Of a DNA stretch of 41,573 bases, positions 1 through 7,756 are shown one piece after another; within the stretch, counting starts at the first letter, position 1; each line of letters starts with the position of its first letter. This stretch comes from JBBCJR01 sp037190805 (GTDB taxonomy: Bacteria; Pseudomonadota; Alphaproteobacteria; Sphingomonadales; Sphingomonadaceae): NCBI GenBank assembly GCA_037190805.1, contig JBBCJR010000006.1, positions 1-41,573 of the forward strand. Reading direction: 5' to 3'. Under the pieces are notes generated by a model, which did no database searches, had not been told where the DNA came from, and was given only the letters and a program-made list of their open reading frames with translations. The position numbers and the translations under genes are program-made.

Positions 1-1
1 T

Positions 2-109
2 CAATGCCCGGTCGACGAGGTCGTCGCCCTCGACAACATGGACATGCCCCTCGAAACCAAACGCAAGTTCTTCCAGACCAACGCAGAAAAACTCTTCAAA
101 ATAAAATAG
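2..109 (+). CDS. Amidohydrolase family protein, C-terminal end (partial)
   Basis: The reading frame enters from the left edge and closes with TAG at 107-109, giving 35 residues. The end, FFQTNAEKLFKIK, has the pattern that closes amidohydrolase_2 (metal-dependent TIM-barrel hydrolase) proteins, where a helix reading roughly K-x-I-x-x-x-N-A-x-x-L-F-x-L forms the last turn. Metal ligands and substrate pocket lie outside the window, so no substrate can be given. It is read in the same direction as the DUF4173 gene 243 bp downstream. The frame is supported mainly by this motif. Confidence 0.6.
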   Translation, partial: QCPVDEVVALDNMDMPLETKRKFFQTNAEKLFKIK

Positions 110-352
110 CGCCGCCACCAAACGCCGTTCCGTATCCTGAACTTTTTCAGCCCGCCGCGGAGACTGCCCCACAACATCTGTCCTTTCGATGACCTCTGCG
201 CGACCCCTGTTGAAAGACCACCAGGCTGCGGCATGGATGACAACTGCCGGCCTGCACTGGTCCTGCATATCGTCTCCTTTGCAATATCATCGGGCTGATG
301 GCGGGGGCTGCACGATGATGTGTGCATGAACTCTCATGAATGGGAGAAGATC
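110..352. other. Intergenic stretch before the DUF4173 operon
   Basis: This 243-bp stretch lies between the amidohydrolase stop and the DUF4173 start. It holds no plausible plus-strand gene. The only clear signal at its right end is a Shine-Dalgarno-like GGGAGA at 342-347. On the minus strand an ATG at 268 has a good ribosome-binding site and opens a frame that runs off the left edge, but it is antisense to the amidohydrolase tail and is not accepted as a gene. Confidence 0.5.
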
Positions 353-1948
353 ATGCAGATATCCGCTTTCGTGCGACGGCGCTTCGGCTGGCTGGTGGTT
401 GCAGCAATCGCGCTGGTCGCCCTGGGCGATGCCCTATTCTGGCGCCATGGCCTTTATGGTGGGCAGCTCGGCTTCTATCTGATGGCGATACTGTTCGCGG
501 CCGGGTTGCTGCGCCCGGCCATGTGGCGAGATTCCCGTGCATGGACGGCTATCGCGGCGGCGATGGTGTTCGCCGTCGCGATTGTCCTCGAACCCGGGTT
601 GTTGCCTTGGCTGCTGTTCTGGAGCGCAGCAGCTATGGCCGTTTTGTTGCCGGCGACAGCGCGATTCGATGATGGCTGGCGGTGGATGCAGCGGCTGGCG
701 CTTCATGGGGTGCGTATGCCGGTCGCGCCATTTCTCGACATGAAGCGAGTAGTCAAAGCCCGCGCTCGGTATGGACGAAAGCCGGGCAGCGTGACGGCCG
801 GGCTGAAGATGGTCGCTCTGCCCGTGACGGGCAGTGTGGTGATCATCCTGCTGTTCACGTCGGCAAATCCCGTGCTTGATCGATTCACCAGTGAGTTGCT
901 CCGGTTTGGCCTGCCGGCGCTCAGCTTAGGGCGCATATTGCTCTGGTCGCTGCTGTTCATATTGGCCTGGGGGCTGCTGCATCCGCAGCCGACCCAACGA
1001 CTTCTCAGGACATTCGACGGCACCGGGGATCTGTCGATACCGGGCGTTACCGTAACCTCCGTGATGCTCTCTCTGGTCGCGTTCAATCTCCTGTTCGCGG
1101 TGCAGAATGCGATGGACATCGCCTATCTGGGCGGACTCCTGGCAATGCCGAAGGGCATTACCTTGGCCGAATATGCTCATCGAGGGGCATATCCTCTGAT
1201 CGTCACAGCCCTGCTGGCTGCATTGTTCGTATTGGTGACGCTACGGCCGGGGTCCAGCACCGCCTCGGTGCCGGCGATCCGCACGATGGTCATTCTGTGG
1301 ATCGGGCAGAATCTGGTGCTCGTTGGATCGTCGATCGTGCGGACGATCGATTATATCGAAGCCTATTCATTGACGGAGCTGCGGATCGCAGCGTTGGCCT
1401 GGATGGGCCTCGTCGCGCTCGGCCTGGTCCTGATCTGCTGGCGGATGCTCAAGGAACTGAGCGCGAGTTGGCTGATCAACGTCAATATGGCGGCGGCCTT
1501 GCTGGTGATGACGGCATTCTGTCTGGTCGATACCGGAGCCATCGCGGCGAGGTGGAATGTACGTCACGCACGGGAAGTCGGCGGTCGCGGCGCGGCGCTG
1601 GACCTGTGCTACCTGAACCAACTTGATCATTCGGCGCTGATGGCCTTGATCGAGCTGGAACGGCAGCCCGGCCTGCATCCCATGTTCCGGGATCGCGTCC
1701 AGAGCGTGCGTAGCGCAGTCATGATGCGGCTGAAATTCAGGATTGCGGATGGCGGCTGGACACTGCGGGGCGTACATGTTCTCGATCGAGCGGAGAGCAT
1801 GCTGGCCGCATTGCCCACGAGGCCCGTCGCCGAGCGGGGCACCCGACGGTGCGATGGTTCGGTTCGTCCCCCGGAGCCAGCCCTGCCACCGGGCATGAAT
1901 CGGCACCCTCCGCGGGCGGCCGCATTGACAGCAGAGTCGTCCCGATGA
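353..1948 (+). CDS. Polytopic membrane protein of the DUF4173/DUF4153 type
   Basis: A 531-residue integral membrane protein with about ten hydrophobic segments spread over residues 10-410, followed by a cytosolic tail. The segment GITLAEYAHRGAYPLIV and the tail with CYLNQLDHSALMAL fit the DUF4173/DUF4153 family, whose function is unknown. The start at 353 is chosen because GGGAGA sits 6 bp ahead of it; an in-frame codon at 320 has no such site. The stop overlaps the start of the response regulator (ATGA at 1945-1948), so the two are translationally coupled. This ties the membrane protein to the two-component system as a partner or target, which is inference from gene order only. Confidence 0.8.
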   Translation: MQISAFVRRRFGWLVVAAIALVALGDALFWRHGLYGGQLGFYLMAILFAAGLLRPAMWRDSRAWTAIAAAMVFAVAIVLEPGLLPWLLFWSAAAMAVLLPATARFDDGWRWMQRLALHGVRMPVAPFLDMKRVVKARARYGRKPGSVTAGLKMVALPVTGSVVIILLFTSANPVLDRFTSELLRFGLPALSLGRILLWSLLFILAWGLLHPQPTQRLLRTFDGTGDLSIPGVTVTSVMLSLVAFNLLFAVQNAMDIAYLGGLLAMPKGITLAEYAHRGAYPLIVTALLAALFVLVTLRPGSSTASVPAIRTMVILWIGQNLVLVGSSIVRTIDYIEAYSLTELRIAALAWMGLVALGLVLICWRMLKELSASWLINVNMAAALLVMTAFCLVDTGAIAARWNVRHAREVGGRGAALDLCYLNQLDHSALMALIELERQPGLHPMFRDRVQSVRSAVMMRLKFRIADGGWTLRGVHVLDRAESMLAALPTRPVAERGTRRCDGSVRPPEPALPPGMNRHPPRAAALTAESSR

Positions 1949-2670
1949 TCAAGTGTCCCATGCCGCGCACGATCCTTATCGTCGATGACGATCCGCACAT
2001 CCGTCAGCTGTTGGTGTTCGCCTTCGGCAAGGCCGGCCTGGATACGCTTGAGGCGGATGATGGCGAAGCGGCACTGGCAATCGTCGATCACGGGCGGATC
2101 GACCTGATCGTCCTGGACATCAACATGCCGAGGATGGACGGGCTAGAGGTTTGCCGCCGATTGCGCGCCAGCAACGACCTGCCCATCCTTTTCCTGTCCT
2201 CGCGCGATGACGAGATCGACCGTGTGCTGGGCATCGAACTGGGCGGCGACGACTATGTCGTGAAACCCTTTTCACCCCGTGAGGTCGTGGCGCGGTCGAT
2301 GGCGATTTTGCGCCGCACGGCCGCCAGTCCGCCGTCCGCCGAGCACGCGGGAATGGCGCGTCACGGGGAGCTATGTATCGACAGCGATGCTTGGACCGCG
2401 CATTGGCAGGACAAGGAGATCGCTCTCACCGTCACCGAGTTCACGATCCTGCGCACGCTGCTGTCGATGCCGTCCCGCATTTTCTCGCGCGACACGATCA
2501 TCGATCGACTGCATGGACCCGGCTTTGCGATCACGGATCGCACCATCGACAGCCATGTTCGGAATCTGCGACGCAAGTTCGCGGAGGGTGGCTGTCATGA
2601 TCTGATCGAAACCCGGGCAGGCGTCGGTTACAGGATGGGCAACTGCAAGGGATCGACCCAGGCAGCATGA
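1945..2670 (+). CDS. OmpR/CreB-type response regulator
   Basis: A two-component transcription regulator of 241 residues. The receiver domain (about 9-122) shows the acidic pocket Asp14/Asp15, phospho-acceptor Asp58 in VLDINMP, and Lys107 in DDYVVKPFS. The C-terminal winged helix (about 140-233) ends in the TIDSHVRNLRRKF recognition-helix region and the GVGYRM wing typical of OmpR/PhoB regulators. A second possible start lies at 1960. The gene overlaps the DUF4173 gene at its start and the kinase gene at its end (ATGA at 2667-2670), a three-gene coupled operon. The receiver is closest in style to CreB-like regulators, but the regulon cannot be named. Confidence 0.93.
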   Translation: MIKCPMPRTILIVDDDPHIRQLLVFAFGKAGLDTLEADDGEAALAIVDHGRIDLIVLDINMPRMDGLEVCRRLRASNDLPILFLSSRDDEIDRVLGIELGGDDYVVKPFSPREVVARSMAILRRTAASPPSAEHAGMARHGELCIDSDAWTAHWQDKEIALTVTEFTILRTLLSMPSRIFSRDTIIDRLHGPGFAITDRTIDSHVRNLRRKFAEGGCHDLIETRAGVGYRMGNCKGSTQAA

Positions 2671-4286
2671 TCGTGCGGCTAAAGGCGCTGATTGCGCGGC
2701 ATTGGCCAGTCCTGCGGCTGCGGACGATCATTTTCGGGACGCTGCTGTTCGTCGCGGCTTTGCCGGGGTTCGGGGCAATTTTCCTGCGGGTATATGAAAA
2801 CGCGCTGGTGCGGCGGACGGAAGGCGAATTGATCGCGCAGAGCGCCGCGCTGGCCGCCAGCGCGGCAGTGCTATGGTCGCCCCGGGACTCAAGCGTTGCG
2901 GCTGGCAGGCCGGCTGCCCCCGACAGGGACGGTCGTCGCTCAGGGCATTTCGCGTACAATGAGCCCTCGACGGGTGTTGACCTGCGATCGTCGCCCATCC
3001 TGCCTCCAAGGCCCGCAGCCGCATCGCCAAGGGTTGTGCCGGTCGCGGAAGCGGCGGTTGTGGCCGACCGCCTGCTGCCCGCCTTCGCGGAAACCAGGCA
3101 GACTACCCTGTCCTCGATCCTGATGCTCGACCGGAACGGCACGCTATTGAATGGGGCCGAGCGCGGGCGCACGCTTTCGACATTGCCAGAGGTACGGTCC
3201 GCCCTGGCGGGCAGGGCGGAAACTGTATTCAGGCGAAACGAAAATTATATCTCGCGCTATCCTTTCGAATGGATCAGCCGCGCCTCCAATATTCGCCTGC
3301 ATCATACCCGCCCGATCAAGGTCGCTGGGCGGACAGAAGGTGTATTGCTCGTTTCGCGCTCACCCCGGGCCCTGTTTCGGGGAATTTACGAGGATCGCGG
3401 AAAGATCGCGCTGGGCATTGTGCTGATCTTGGGGGCTCTGGTCGGCCTGTCGGGCATCCTGTCGCGTGCGATCGTCCGGCCGATCGAAAACCTCAGCCGT
3501 GCCACCCGCATGCTGGCATCCGGTCGGCAGGCGGAGCCGGTTTATCCGTCGCTGCAGGTGGTCGAAATCCGCGCCTTGTTCAATGATTTCGAAGCGATGG
3601 CGGCCAGCATCGACAAACGATCCCGCTATCTGCGCGATATCGCTTCCGCCGTCAGTCACGAGTTCAAAACGCCCCTGGCCGGGATCAGTGGCGCAATCGA
3701 GCTTCTGCAGGATCATGGCGTCGGGATGGCCCCCGCCGACCGGGAGCGTTTCTTGCGGAATATGGCGAGCGACGCGGAACGCCTGTCTCGACTTGTGAAG
3801 CGATTGGTGGAGTTGGCCAAGGCTGATCTGCACGAAGAAGGCACCGGAGCAAGCACTGACCCCTTGCCAATACTCATGGCGATCGTGGACGGGCTGGGCA
3901 GTGAGGACTTCTGCATCGAGGTCTCGTTGCCTGAGACATTGCCAATGCTGGCTATCGACGCAGCGCCGCTGGAGGCGGTCGTCACGATCCTGGCGGACAA
4001 TGCGCGTCAGGCCGGCGCGCTGAGCCTGAGCATAAAGCTCCGACGAGAAGGGGAGCTTGCGGTGATCGACATTGCCGACGACGGGCCTGGCATTGCGCCG
4101 GGGGATCGCGAGCGCATTTTCGATCCATTCTTTACGACAAAGCGCATAGCGGGCGGGACCGGCTTGGGCCTGTCGATCGCGCGCTCCCTCATGCAGGCCT
4201 ATGGTGGGACCGTGGAATTCATTCCATCACAGATGGGAGCCCATTTCAGGTTGCTATGTCCAACCGTTGAGGCAAGTGACCCATGA
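2667..4286 (+). CDS. Membrane sensor histidine kinase with HAMP domain
   Basis: A 539-residue sensor kinase, the partner of the preceding regulator by coupling. Transmembrane helix 1 lies at about 19-41, a periplasmic sensor region at 42-246 and helix 2 at about 247-269, followed by a HAMP linker (to about 320). The dimerisation domain carries His331 in AVSHEFKTPL. The ATPase domain shows an N-box with Asn445 (ILADNARQAG), the G1 box DDGPGIA at 471-477, the F box DPFFTTK and the G2 box GGTGLGLS at 496-503, so all catalytic elements are present. The periplasmic part has a Pro/Ala-rich insert at about 71-125 and no motif naming a ligand. It resembles CreC/ChvG-type kinases. Confidence 0.92.
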   Translation: MIVRLKALIARHWPVLRLRTIIFGTLLFVAALPGFGAIFLRVYENALVRRTEGELIAQSAALAASAAVLWSPRDSSVAAGRPAAPDRDGRRSGHFAYNEPSTGVDLRSSPILPPRPAAASPRVVPVAEAAVVADRLLPAFAETRQTTLSSILMLDRNGTLLNGAERGRTLSTLPEVRSALAGRAETVFRRNENYISRYPFEWISRASNIRLHHTRPIKVAGRTEGVLLVSRSPRALFRGIYEDRGKIALGIVLILGALVGLSGILSRAIVRPIENLSRATRMLASGRQAEPVYPSLQVVEIRALFNDFEAMAASIDKRSRYLRDIASAVSHEFKTPLAGISGAIELLQDHGVGMAPADRERFLRNMASDAERLSRLVKRLVELAKADLHEEGTGASTDPLPILMAIVDGLGSEDFCIEVSLPETLPMLAIDAAPLEAVVTILADNARQAGALSLSIKLRREGELAVIDIADDGPGIAPGDRERIFDPFFTTKRIAGGTGLGLSIARSLMQAYGGTVEFIPSQMGAHFRLLCPTVEASDP

Positions 4287-4343
4287 TGTTGCTGCATAGG
4301 GCAATGCGAACGTCGGAGCAGGGTGGTCAGGAGGGGCGCGGGA

Positions 4344-4889
4344 TGCAAGGGTCGAGGCTATTGCTGATCGCCTGGTTGTTGGGAGCATTGGGGTCTCGCC
4401 CTTGCCCAGGCCTCTGCTGAACCGGCCGCGCTCGGCGCATCGGCTCAAGGCGATGTCGCTGTCACCATTTATAACAACAATCTCGCACTGGTGCAGGATG
4501 TCCGGCAGATCGTCCTGCCACAGGGGCGGTCGCGTCAGAAGTTCCCCGATGTGTCCGCGCAGATCCGGCCCAAGACGGTAACGCTTGCCGGAGAGGGGTT
4601 CGGCATCATCGAGCAGAATTTCGATTATGACCTGCTCTCTCCCTCGGCGCTCATGGAGAAGGCAGTTGGTCAGCAGATAACCCTGCTGCGCACCAATCCG
4701 GCGACGGGGGCGGAAACGCTGAGCGGGACACGGTACTGGCTGACAATGGCGGCGTTGTGCTGAAGATCGGCAGGAGAATTGAGTTACTGCGTGACGCCGG
4801 ACTGCCGGTGCGTGTCATCTTCGACGGTATCCCGCGCAACCCTGGAAGTGAACCTAAAGATTCGAGGGGTCGCTTATCGCTTCAATTAG
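4344..4889 (+). pseudogene. Decayed DUF4139-domain gene (frameshifted and 3'-truncated)
   Basis: A good ribosome-binding site (GGAGGGG, 4331-4337) precedes an ATG at 4344 that begins a signal peptide, MQGSRLLLIAWLLGAL. The frame breaks at a G4 run (4390-4393); removing one G restores GLALAQASAEPAA. The next frame then reads DVAVTIYNNNLALVQDVRQ and QIRPKTVTLAGEGFGIIEQ, the start of an exported DUF4139 protein. A second shift near 4725-4735 moves the homology to the frame reading VLADNGGVVLKIG and GLPVRVIFDGIP, after which similarity stops near 4840. Intact family members are several hundred residues longer. It stands 57 bp behind the histidine kinase and was probably the last gene of that operon. 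Confidence 0.8.
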
Positions 4890-5179
4890 ATGCACCCCCG
4901 CCAAGAACCCATATGCGGAAGGTCGAAAATGCCAGGCAATCTGAACGCGATACAAAAACGGCAAACCCGCGATTTTCAAAGGATCGCCGTTTCGCATTGT
5001 GTTTCGCTTTCGATGAAAACTGAAATGCCGATACAACCGAAACACGAAAACCCGGTGGCTAGTCTCCGGTTATGAGCGAGCTACTGTCATCTTGCGCTTC
5101 CAATATGCTCCCAGCCATTGGGTTACCGCGATTCGTTAACCGCTTACCTGTCGCAAGTTTTTCATTTATTTAGGAAAAA
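4890..5179. other. Non-coding stretch between the DUF4139 remnant and tRNA-Arg
   Basis: A 290-bp stretch with no convincing gene in either direction; the short open frames across it match nothing I recognise. Base composition is less G+C-rich than the surrounding genes. A loose inverted repeat (AAACGGC near 4965 and GCCGTTT near 4985) and a TTAACCG element near 5137 are visible. It lies just beyond the 3' end of the minus-strand tRNA-Arg, where integrating elements usually insert, but no integrase or duplicated tRNA end is seen. Confidence 0.5.
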
Positions 5180-5256
5180 TGGCGCACCCGACACGATTCG
5201 AACGTGTGGCCTTTGCCTTCGGAGGGCAACGCTCTATCCAGCTGAGCTACGGGTGC
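5180..5256 (-). tRNA. tRNA-Arg (anticodon CCG)
   Basis: On the minus strand the sequence folds as a complete cloverleaf. The acceptor stem is GCACCCG/CGGGTGC, the D arm contains AGCTCAGCTGGATAGAGC, and the anticodon stem TTGCC/GGCAA has loop CTCCGAA, giving anticodon CCG. The T arm carries GTTCGAATC, followed by discriminator G. The CCA end is encoded (5180-5182). The anticodon reads the CGG arginine codon, which is frequent in this GC-rich genome. Confidence 0.96.
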
Positions 5257-5317
5257 TAACGCCGAACCGGGGGTTAGCAGAGGTTGCGGGGCGCGGCTAG
5301 GGGGTTGTGCGGATCTC

Positions 5318-5764
5318 TCAACCGCCCCGCCGGGCTAGCTCGACCGGCTGAAAATCGCCGAGGCCGCATGATATGCCCGGCCTGAGACCACCGGTGCGGG
5401 TCAGAACGGTGATGATATCGACCGCGCACAGACGGTTGATTGAGGTCGCATAGCTGAACGCCCTCTCAAAACCCAGCTGCGGGCAGCGATTGGGTAGCGT
5501 GTTGCGAATGATGCGGCCGTTGTTGAGACGGAAATCGATGGTGCGGTCGTCACGCACGATCGTCTCGCGAATCTGATGGGTGTCGATGCAGTCGATCTTC
5601 GCACCCACCGGCCGGGCGCCGTCGGCATAATCGGGAAGAGGCGTGGCGGGGCCAGCGGCCGAAGTGGTCGTGCCGTCCGGAGTCGTGCCGCCGGCGGCAC
5701 AGCCGGCCGTCATCAGCGCCAAGAACGAGGCGGCCATTGCCGCAGTCAATGAGGGGTGGCGCAT
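5318..5764 (-). CDS. Small lipoprotein with four conserved-looking cysteines (DUF6491-like)
   Basis: A 148-residue protein with a lipoprotein signal peptide (MRHPSLTAAMAASFLALMTAGC), the lipobox TAGC giving the acylated cysteine. After a low-complexity Gly/Thr/Pro linker comes a compact domain with four further cysteines (CIDTHQI, NRCPQL, NRLCAVD, GISCGLGDF) able to form two disulfides in the periplasm. The pattern resembles the small sphingomonad lipoproteins annotated DUF6491; this is from memory and function is unknown. The start at 5764 is chosen over the longer frame from 5821 because GGAGAAG lies 5 bp ahead of it and the signal peptide begins there. Confidence 0.75.
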   Translation of the reverse strand: MRHPSLTAAMAASFLALMTAGCAAGGTTPDGTTTSAAGPATPLPDYADGARPVGAKIDCIDTHQIRETIVRDDRTIDFRLNNGRIIRNTLPNRCPQLGFERAFSYATSINRLCAVDIITVLTRTGGLRPGISCGLGDFQPVELARRGG

Positions 5765-5783
5765 ATCGCTTCTCCGGCTGAAA

Positions 5784-5809
5784 CCCTCGGGGACCATGAT
5801 CCCCGAGGG
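5784..5809 (-). terminator. Rho-independent terminator behind nth
   Basis: A perfect 10-bp stem (CCCTCGGGGA and TCCCCGAGGG, 6-nt loop). Read on the minus strand it lies 60 bp past the nth stop and is followed by a short T run (TTTC). It would end the pyrC/GNAT/dapB/nth transcript just upstream of the lipoprotein gene. Confidence 0.7.
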
Positions 5810-5869
5810 AAAGCAACGCAACAGCCTTGATAGGGGCTTCCTTATGCCATCAAGTAGGTGAACTGCGCC

Positions 5870-6517
5870 TTAACCTGCCTGAGGTGCTGGTGTTTTTTGA
5901 GTAAATGCACACAGGTCGGCGACGATGCAGCGCCAGCATTCGGGGCGTCGGGCCTTGCAGACATAGCGACCGTGCAGGATCAGCCAGTGATGGGCGCCGA
6001 GCCGGTACGGTGCGGGCACACGGCGCTCCAGGCCGTCCTCGACGGCGCGCACGGTCTTGCCGGGGGCCAGGCCGGTGCGGTTTGCGACGCGGAAGATATG
6101 CGTGTCGACGGCGAAAGTCTCGGCCCCGAAGGCGGTGTTCATGACGACGTTGGCGGTCTTGCGGCCGACGCCGGGCAGCGCTTCCAACGCATCGCGGTTT
6201 GCAGGGACGCGGCTGTCATGATCGGCGATCAGCGCTTGCGATAGCGCGATGACGTTCTTCGCCTTGGTGTTGAACAGGCCGATGGTGCGGATATGCCGTT
6301 TCAGCCCGTCCTCGCCCAGCGCGACCATCTGCTCGGGTGTGGTGACGGCGGCGAACAGAGCGCGGGTCGCCTTGTTGACGCCGACGTCGGTCGCCTGGGC
6401 GGAGAGGACCACGGCAACGAGCAGAGTATAGTCGTTGACCCATTCCAGCTCCGTCTCGGGCGACGGATTCGCTTCGGCCAGCCGACGGAAGAATTCGGCG
6501 ATGGCAGCCTTGTTCAC
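5870..6517 (-). CDS. nth: Endonuclease III
   Basis: A base-excision-repair DNA glycosylase/AP lyase acting on oxidised pyrimidines; 215 residues, normal family length. The helix-hairpin-helix LPGVGRKTANVV carries catalytic Lys120, and Asp138 lies in VDTHIFRVANR. The C-terminal [4Fe-4S] loop is complete: Cys187, Cys194, Cys197, Cys203 (C-x6-C-x2-C-x5-C). The start is a GTG at 6517 overlapping the dapB stop (GTGA), so the gene is coupled to dapB; longer in-frame extensions only run through dapB. It is the last gene of the operon before the terminator at 5784-5809. Confidence 0.95.
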   Translation of the reverse strand: MNKAAIAEFFRRLAEANPSPETELEWVNDYTLLVAVVLSAQATDVGVNKATRALFAAVTTPEQMVALGEDGLKRHIRTIGLFNTKAKNVIALSQALIADHDSRVPANRDALEALPGVGRKTANVVMNTAFGAETFAVDTHIFRVANRTGLAPGKTVRAVEDGLERRVPAPYRLGAHHWLILHGRYVCKARRPECWRCIVADLCAFTQKTPAPQAG

Positions 6518-7245
6518 AGGCTGAGGACGTCGCTCATCGCATAACGTCCCGCTGGCTTGCCGGCGAGCCAGGCGGCCGCCTTCACGGCCCCGCGTGCGAA
6601 GATCGCGCGACTGTCGGCGCGGTGGCCAAGCTCGATCCGTTCCCCTTCTCCGGCGAAAACGACCATATGGTCGCCCGCGACCGAGCCGCCGCGCATGGCT
6701 GAAAAGCCGATTGTGCCGGGCTTTCTGGGACCAGTGATGCCGTCGCGGGCGCGCACGGCGACGTCGTTCAGCGCCACACCGCGCCCTTCGGCGGCGGCGC
6801 GGCCGAGCAGCTGGGCCGTGCCGGACGGCGCGTCGACCTTGTGGCGGTGGTGCATCTCGACCAGTTCGATGTCCCAATCCTCGCCCAGGCGCGTGGCGAG
6901 CTCGCGGACCAGATGAGCGAGGAGGTTGACGCCGAGCGAGGTATTGCCGGTCTGGAGGACGGCGATCTCTCTGGCAGCTGCATCGATCAGCTCGTGGTGG
7001 CGGCTTTCGAGCCCGGTCGTCCCGATGACCACGGCGCTCCCGCTGGCGCGGGCTGCGGCAAGTGTGGCGTCGAGCGCAGCGGGCGAGGAAAAATCGATCA
7101 GCACATCCGAAGCGGAGGCAAGGGCGGAAAGGTCGCCACCCCGGTTGATGCCGCCCGCGAGGGATACGTCCCCCGTTTCGCCCACCACGTGCGCGATCGC
7201 CCGCCCCATGCGGCCGTTAGCGCCCACAATTCCGATCTTCGTCAT
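6514..7245 (-). CDS. dapB: 4-hydroxy-tetrahydrodipicolinate reductase
   Basis: The NAD(P)H-dependent reductase of the diaminopimelate/lysine pathway, 243 residues. The N-terminal nucleotide-binding motif is GIVGANGRMG (5-14). The family signature VEMHHRHKVDAPSGTA (129-144) holds catalytic His132 and Lys136 in the order seen in E. coli DapB. DFSSP and GTTGL at 51-78 are also typical. The start at 7245 gives the usual MTKIGIVGA beginning with GGACGGGG upstream; a start at 7257 is possible. It overlaps nth by 4 bp. Confidence 0.96.
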   Translation of the reverse strand: MTKIGIVGANGRMGRAIAHVVGETGDVSLAGGINRGGDLSALASASDVLIDFSSPAALDATLAAARASGSAVVIGTTGLESRHHELIDAAAREIAVLQTGNTSLGVNLLAHLVRELATRLGEDWDIELVEMHHRHKVDAPSGTAQLLGRAAAEGRGVALNDVAVRARDGITGPRKPGTIGFSAMRGGSVAGDHMVVFAGEGERIELGHRADSRAIFARGAVKAAAWLAGKPAGRYAMSDVLSL

Positions 7246-7306
7246 GACCCCGTCCATTATATTCCGTCTGTCCGTCCGCCCGTTCGTGGCGTCTGGTTTC
7301 AACCGA

Positions 7307-7756
7307 TCAGCGCTGCACCATCTGCCGATATTGGATGAAGCCCGAACGGTCGGCCACCTGGTCGTAGAGCGCGCGGGCAGGGGTGTTGGTCTCGTGCGTC
7401 AGCCAATAGACGCGCTCGGCACCGTTGGCGGCGGCTTCGGCATGCACAAAGGCGATCAGCGCCCGGCCGACCCCTTTGCCGCGCGCCTCCTCCGTCACGA
7501 GAAGATCGTTCAGATAGCAATAGCGGCCCACCACCCAGGTCGAACGGTGGAAGATATAGTGGACCAGGCCAAGGGCGCGGTCGCCGTCCCAGGCGAGGGC
7601 GCCGTGAACCGGTTCGGCCGGATCGAGCAGCCTGGCCCAGGTCGTCGTAGTCACCGCCTCAGGCAGCGTCGCCTTGTAGAATTCAAGATAAGCCCGCCAC
7701 AGCGGCAACCACGCCTCATGATCGGCGGCGGTTATCGGGCGGATATCGATCGTCAT
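7307..7756 (-). CDS. GNAT family N-acetyltransferase
   Basis: A 149-residue single-domain acetyltransferase. The acetyl-CoA binding loop is EEARGKGVGRALIAFVHAEA (motif A, R-G-K-G-V-G), and the C-terminal strand/helix NTPARALYDQVADRSGFIQYR is the usual motif B region. The substrate cannot be told from sequence. The start overlaps the end of the dihydroorotase gene (ATGA, 7753-7756), so the two are translationally coupled; dapB follows 61 bp later. The link to pyrimidine or lysine metabolism is positional only. Confidence 0.88.
   Translation of the reverse strand: MTIDIRPITAADHEAWLPLWRAYLEFYKATLPEAVTTTTWARLLDPAEPVHGALAWDGDRALGLVHYIFHRSTWVVGRYCYLNDLLVTEEARGKGVGRALIAFVHAEAAANGAERVYWLTHETNTPARALYDQVADRSGFIQYRQMVQR

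Noticed and set aside
2..268. Minus-strand open frame from ATG at 268 with AAAGGAG ahead, running off the left edge.
   Set aside because: It is antisense to the amidohydrolase tail, whose C-terminal motif is convincing, and its product resembles no family I know. The ribosome-binding site alone is not enough.
5180..5256. tRNA-Arg as an attachment site of an integrated island.
   Set aside because: No integrase and no second copy of the tRNA 3' end was found in the window; only the neighbouring gene decay hints at it.
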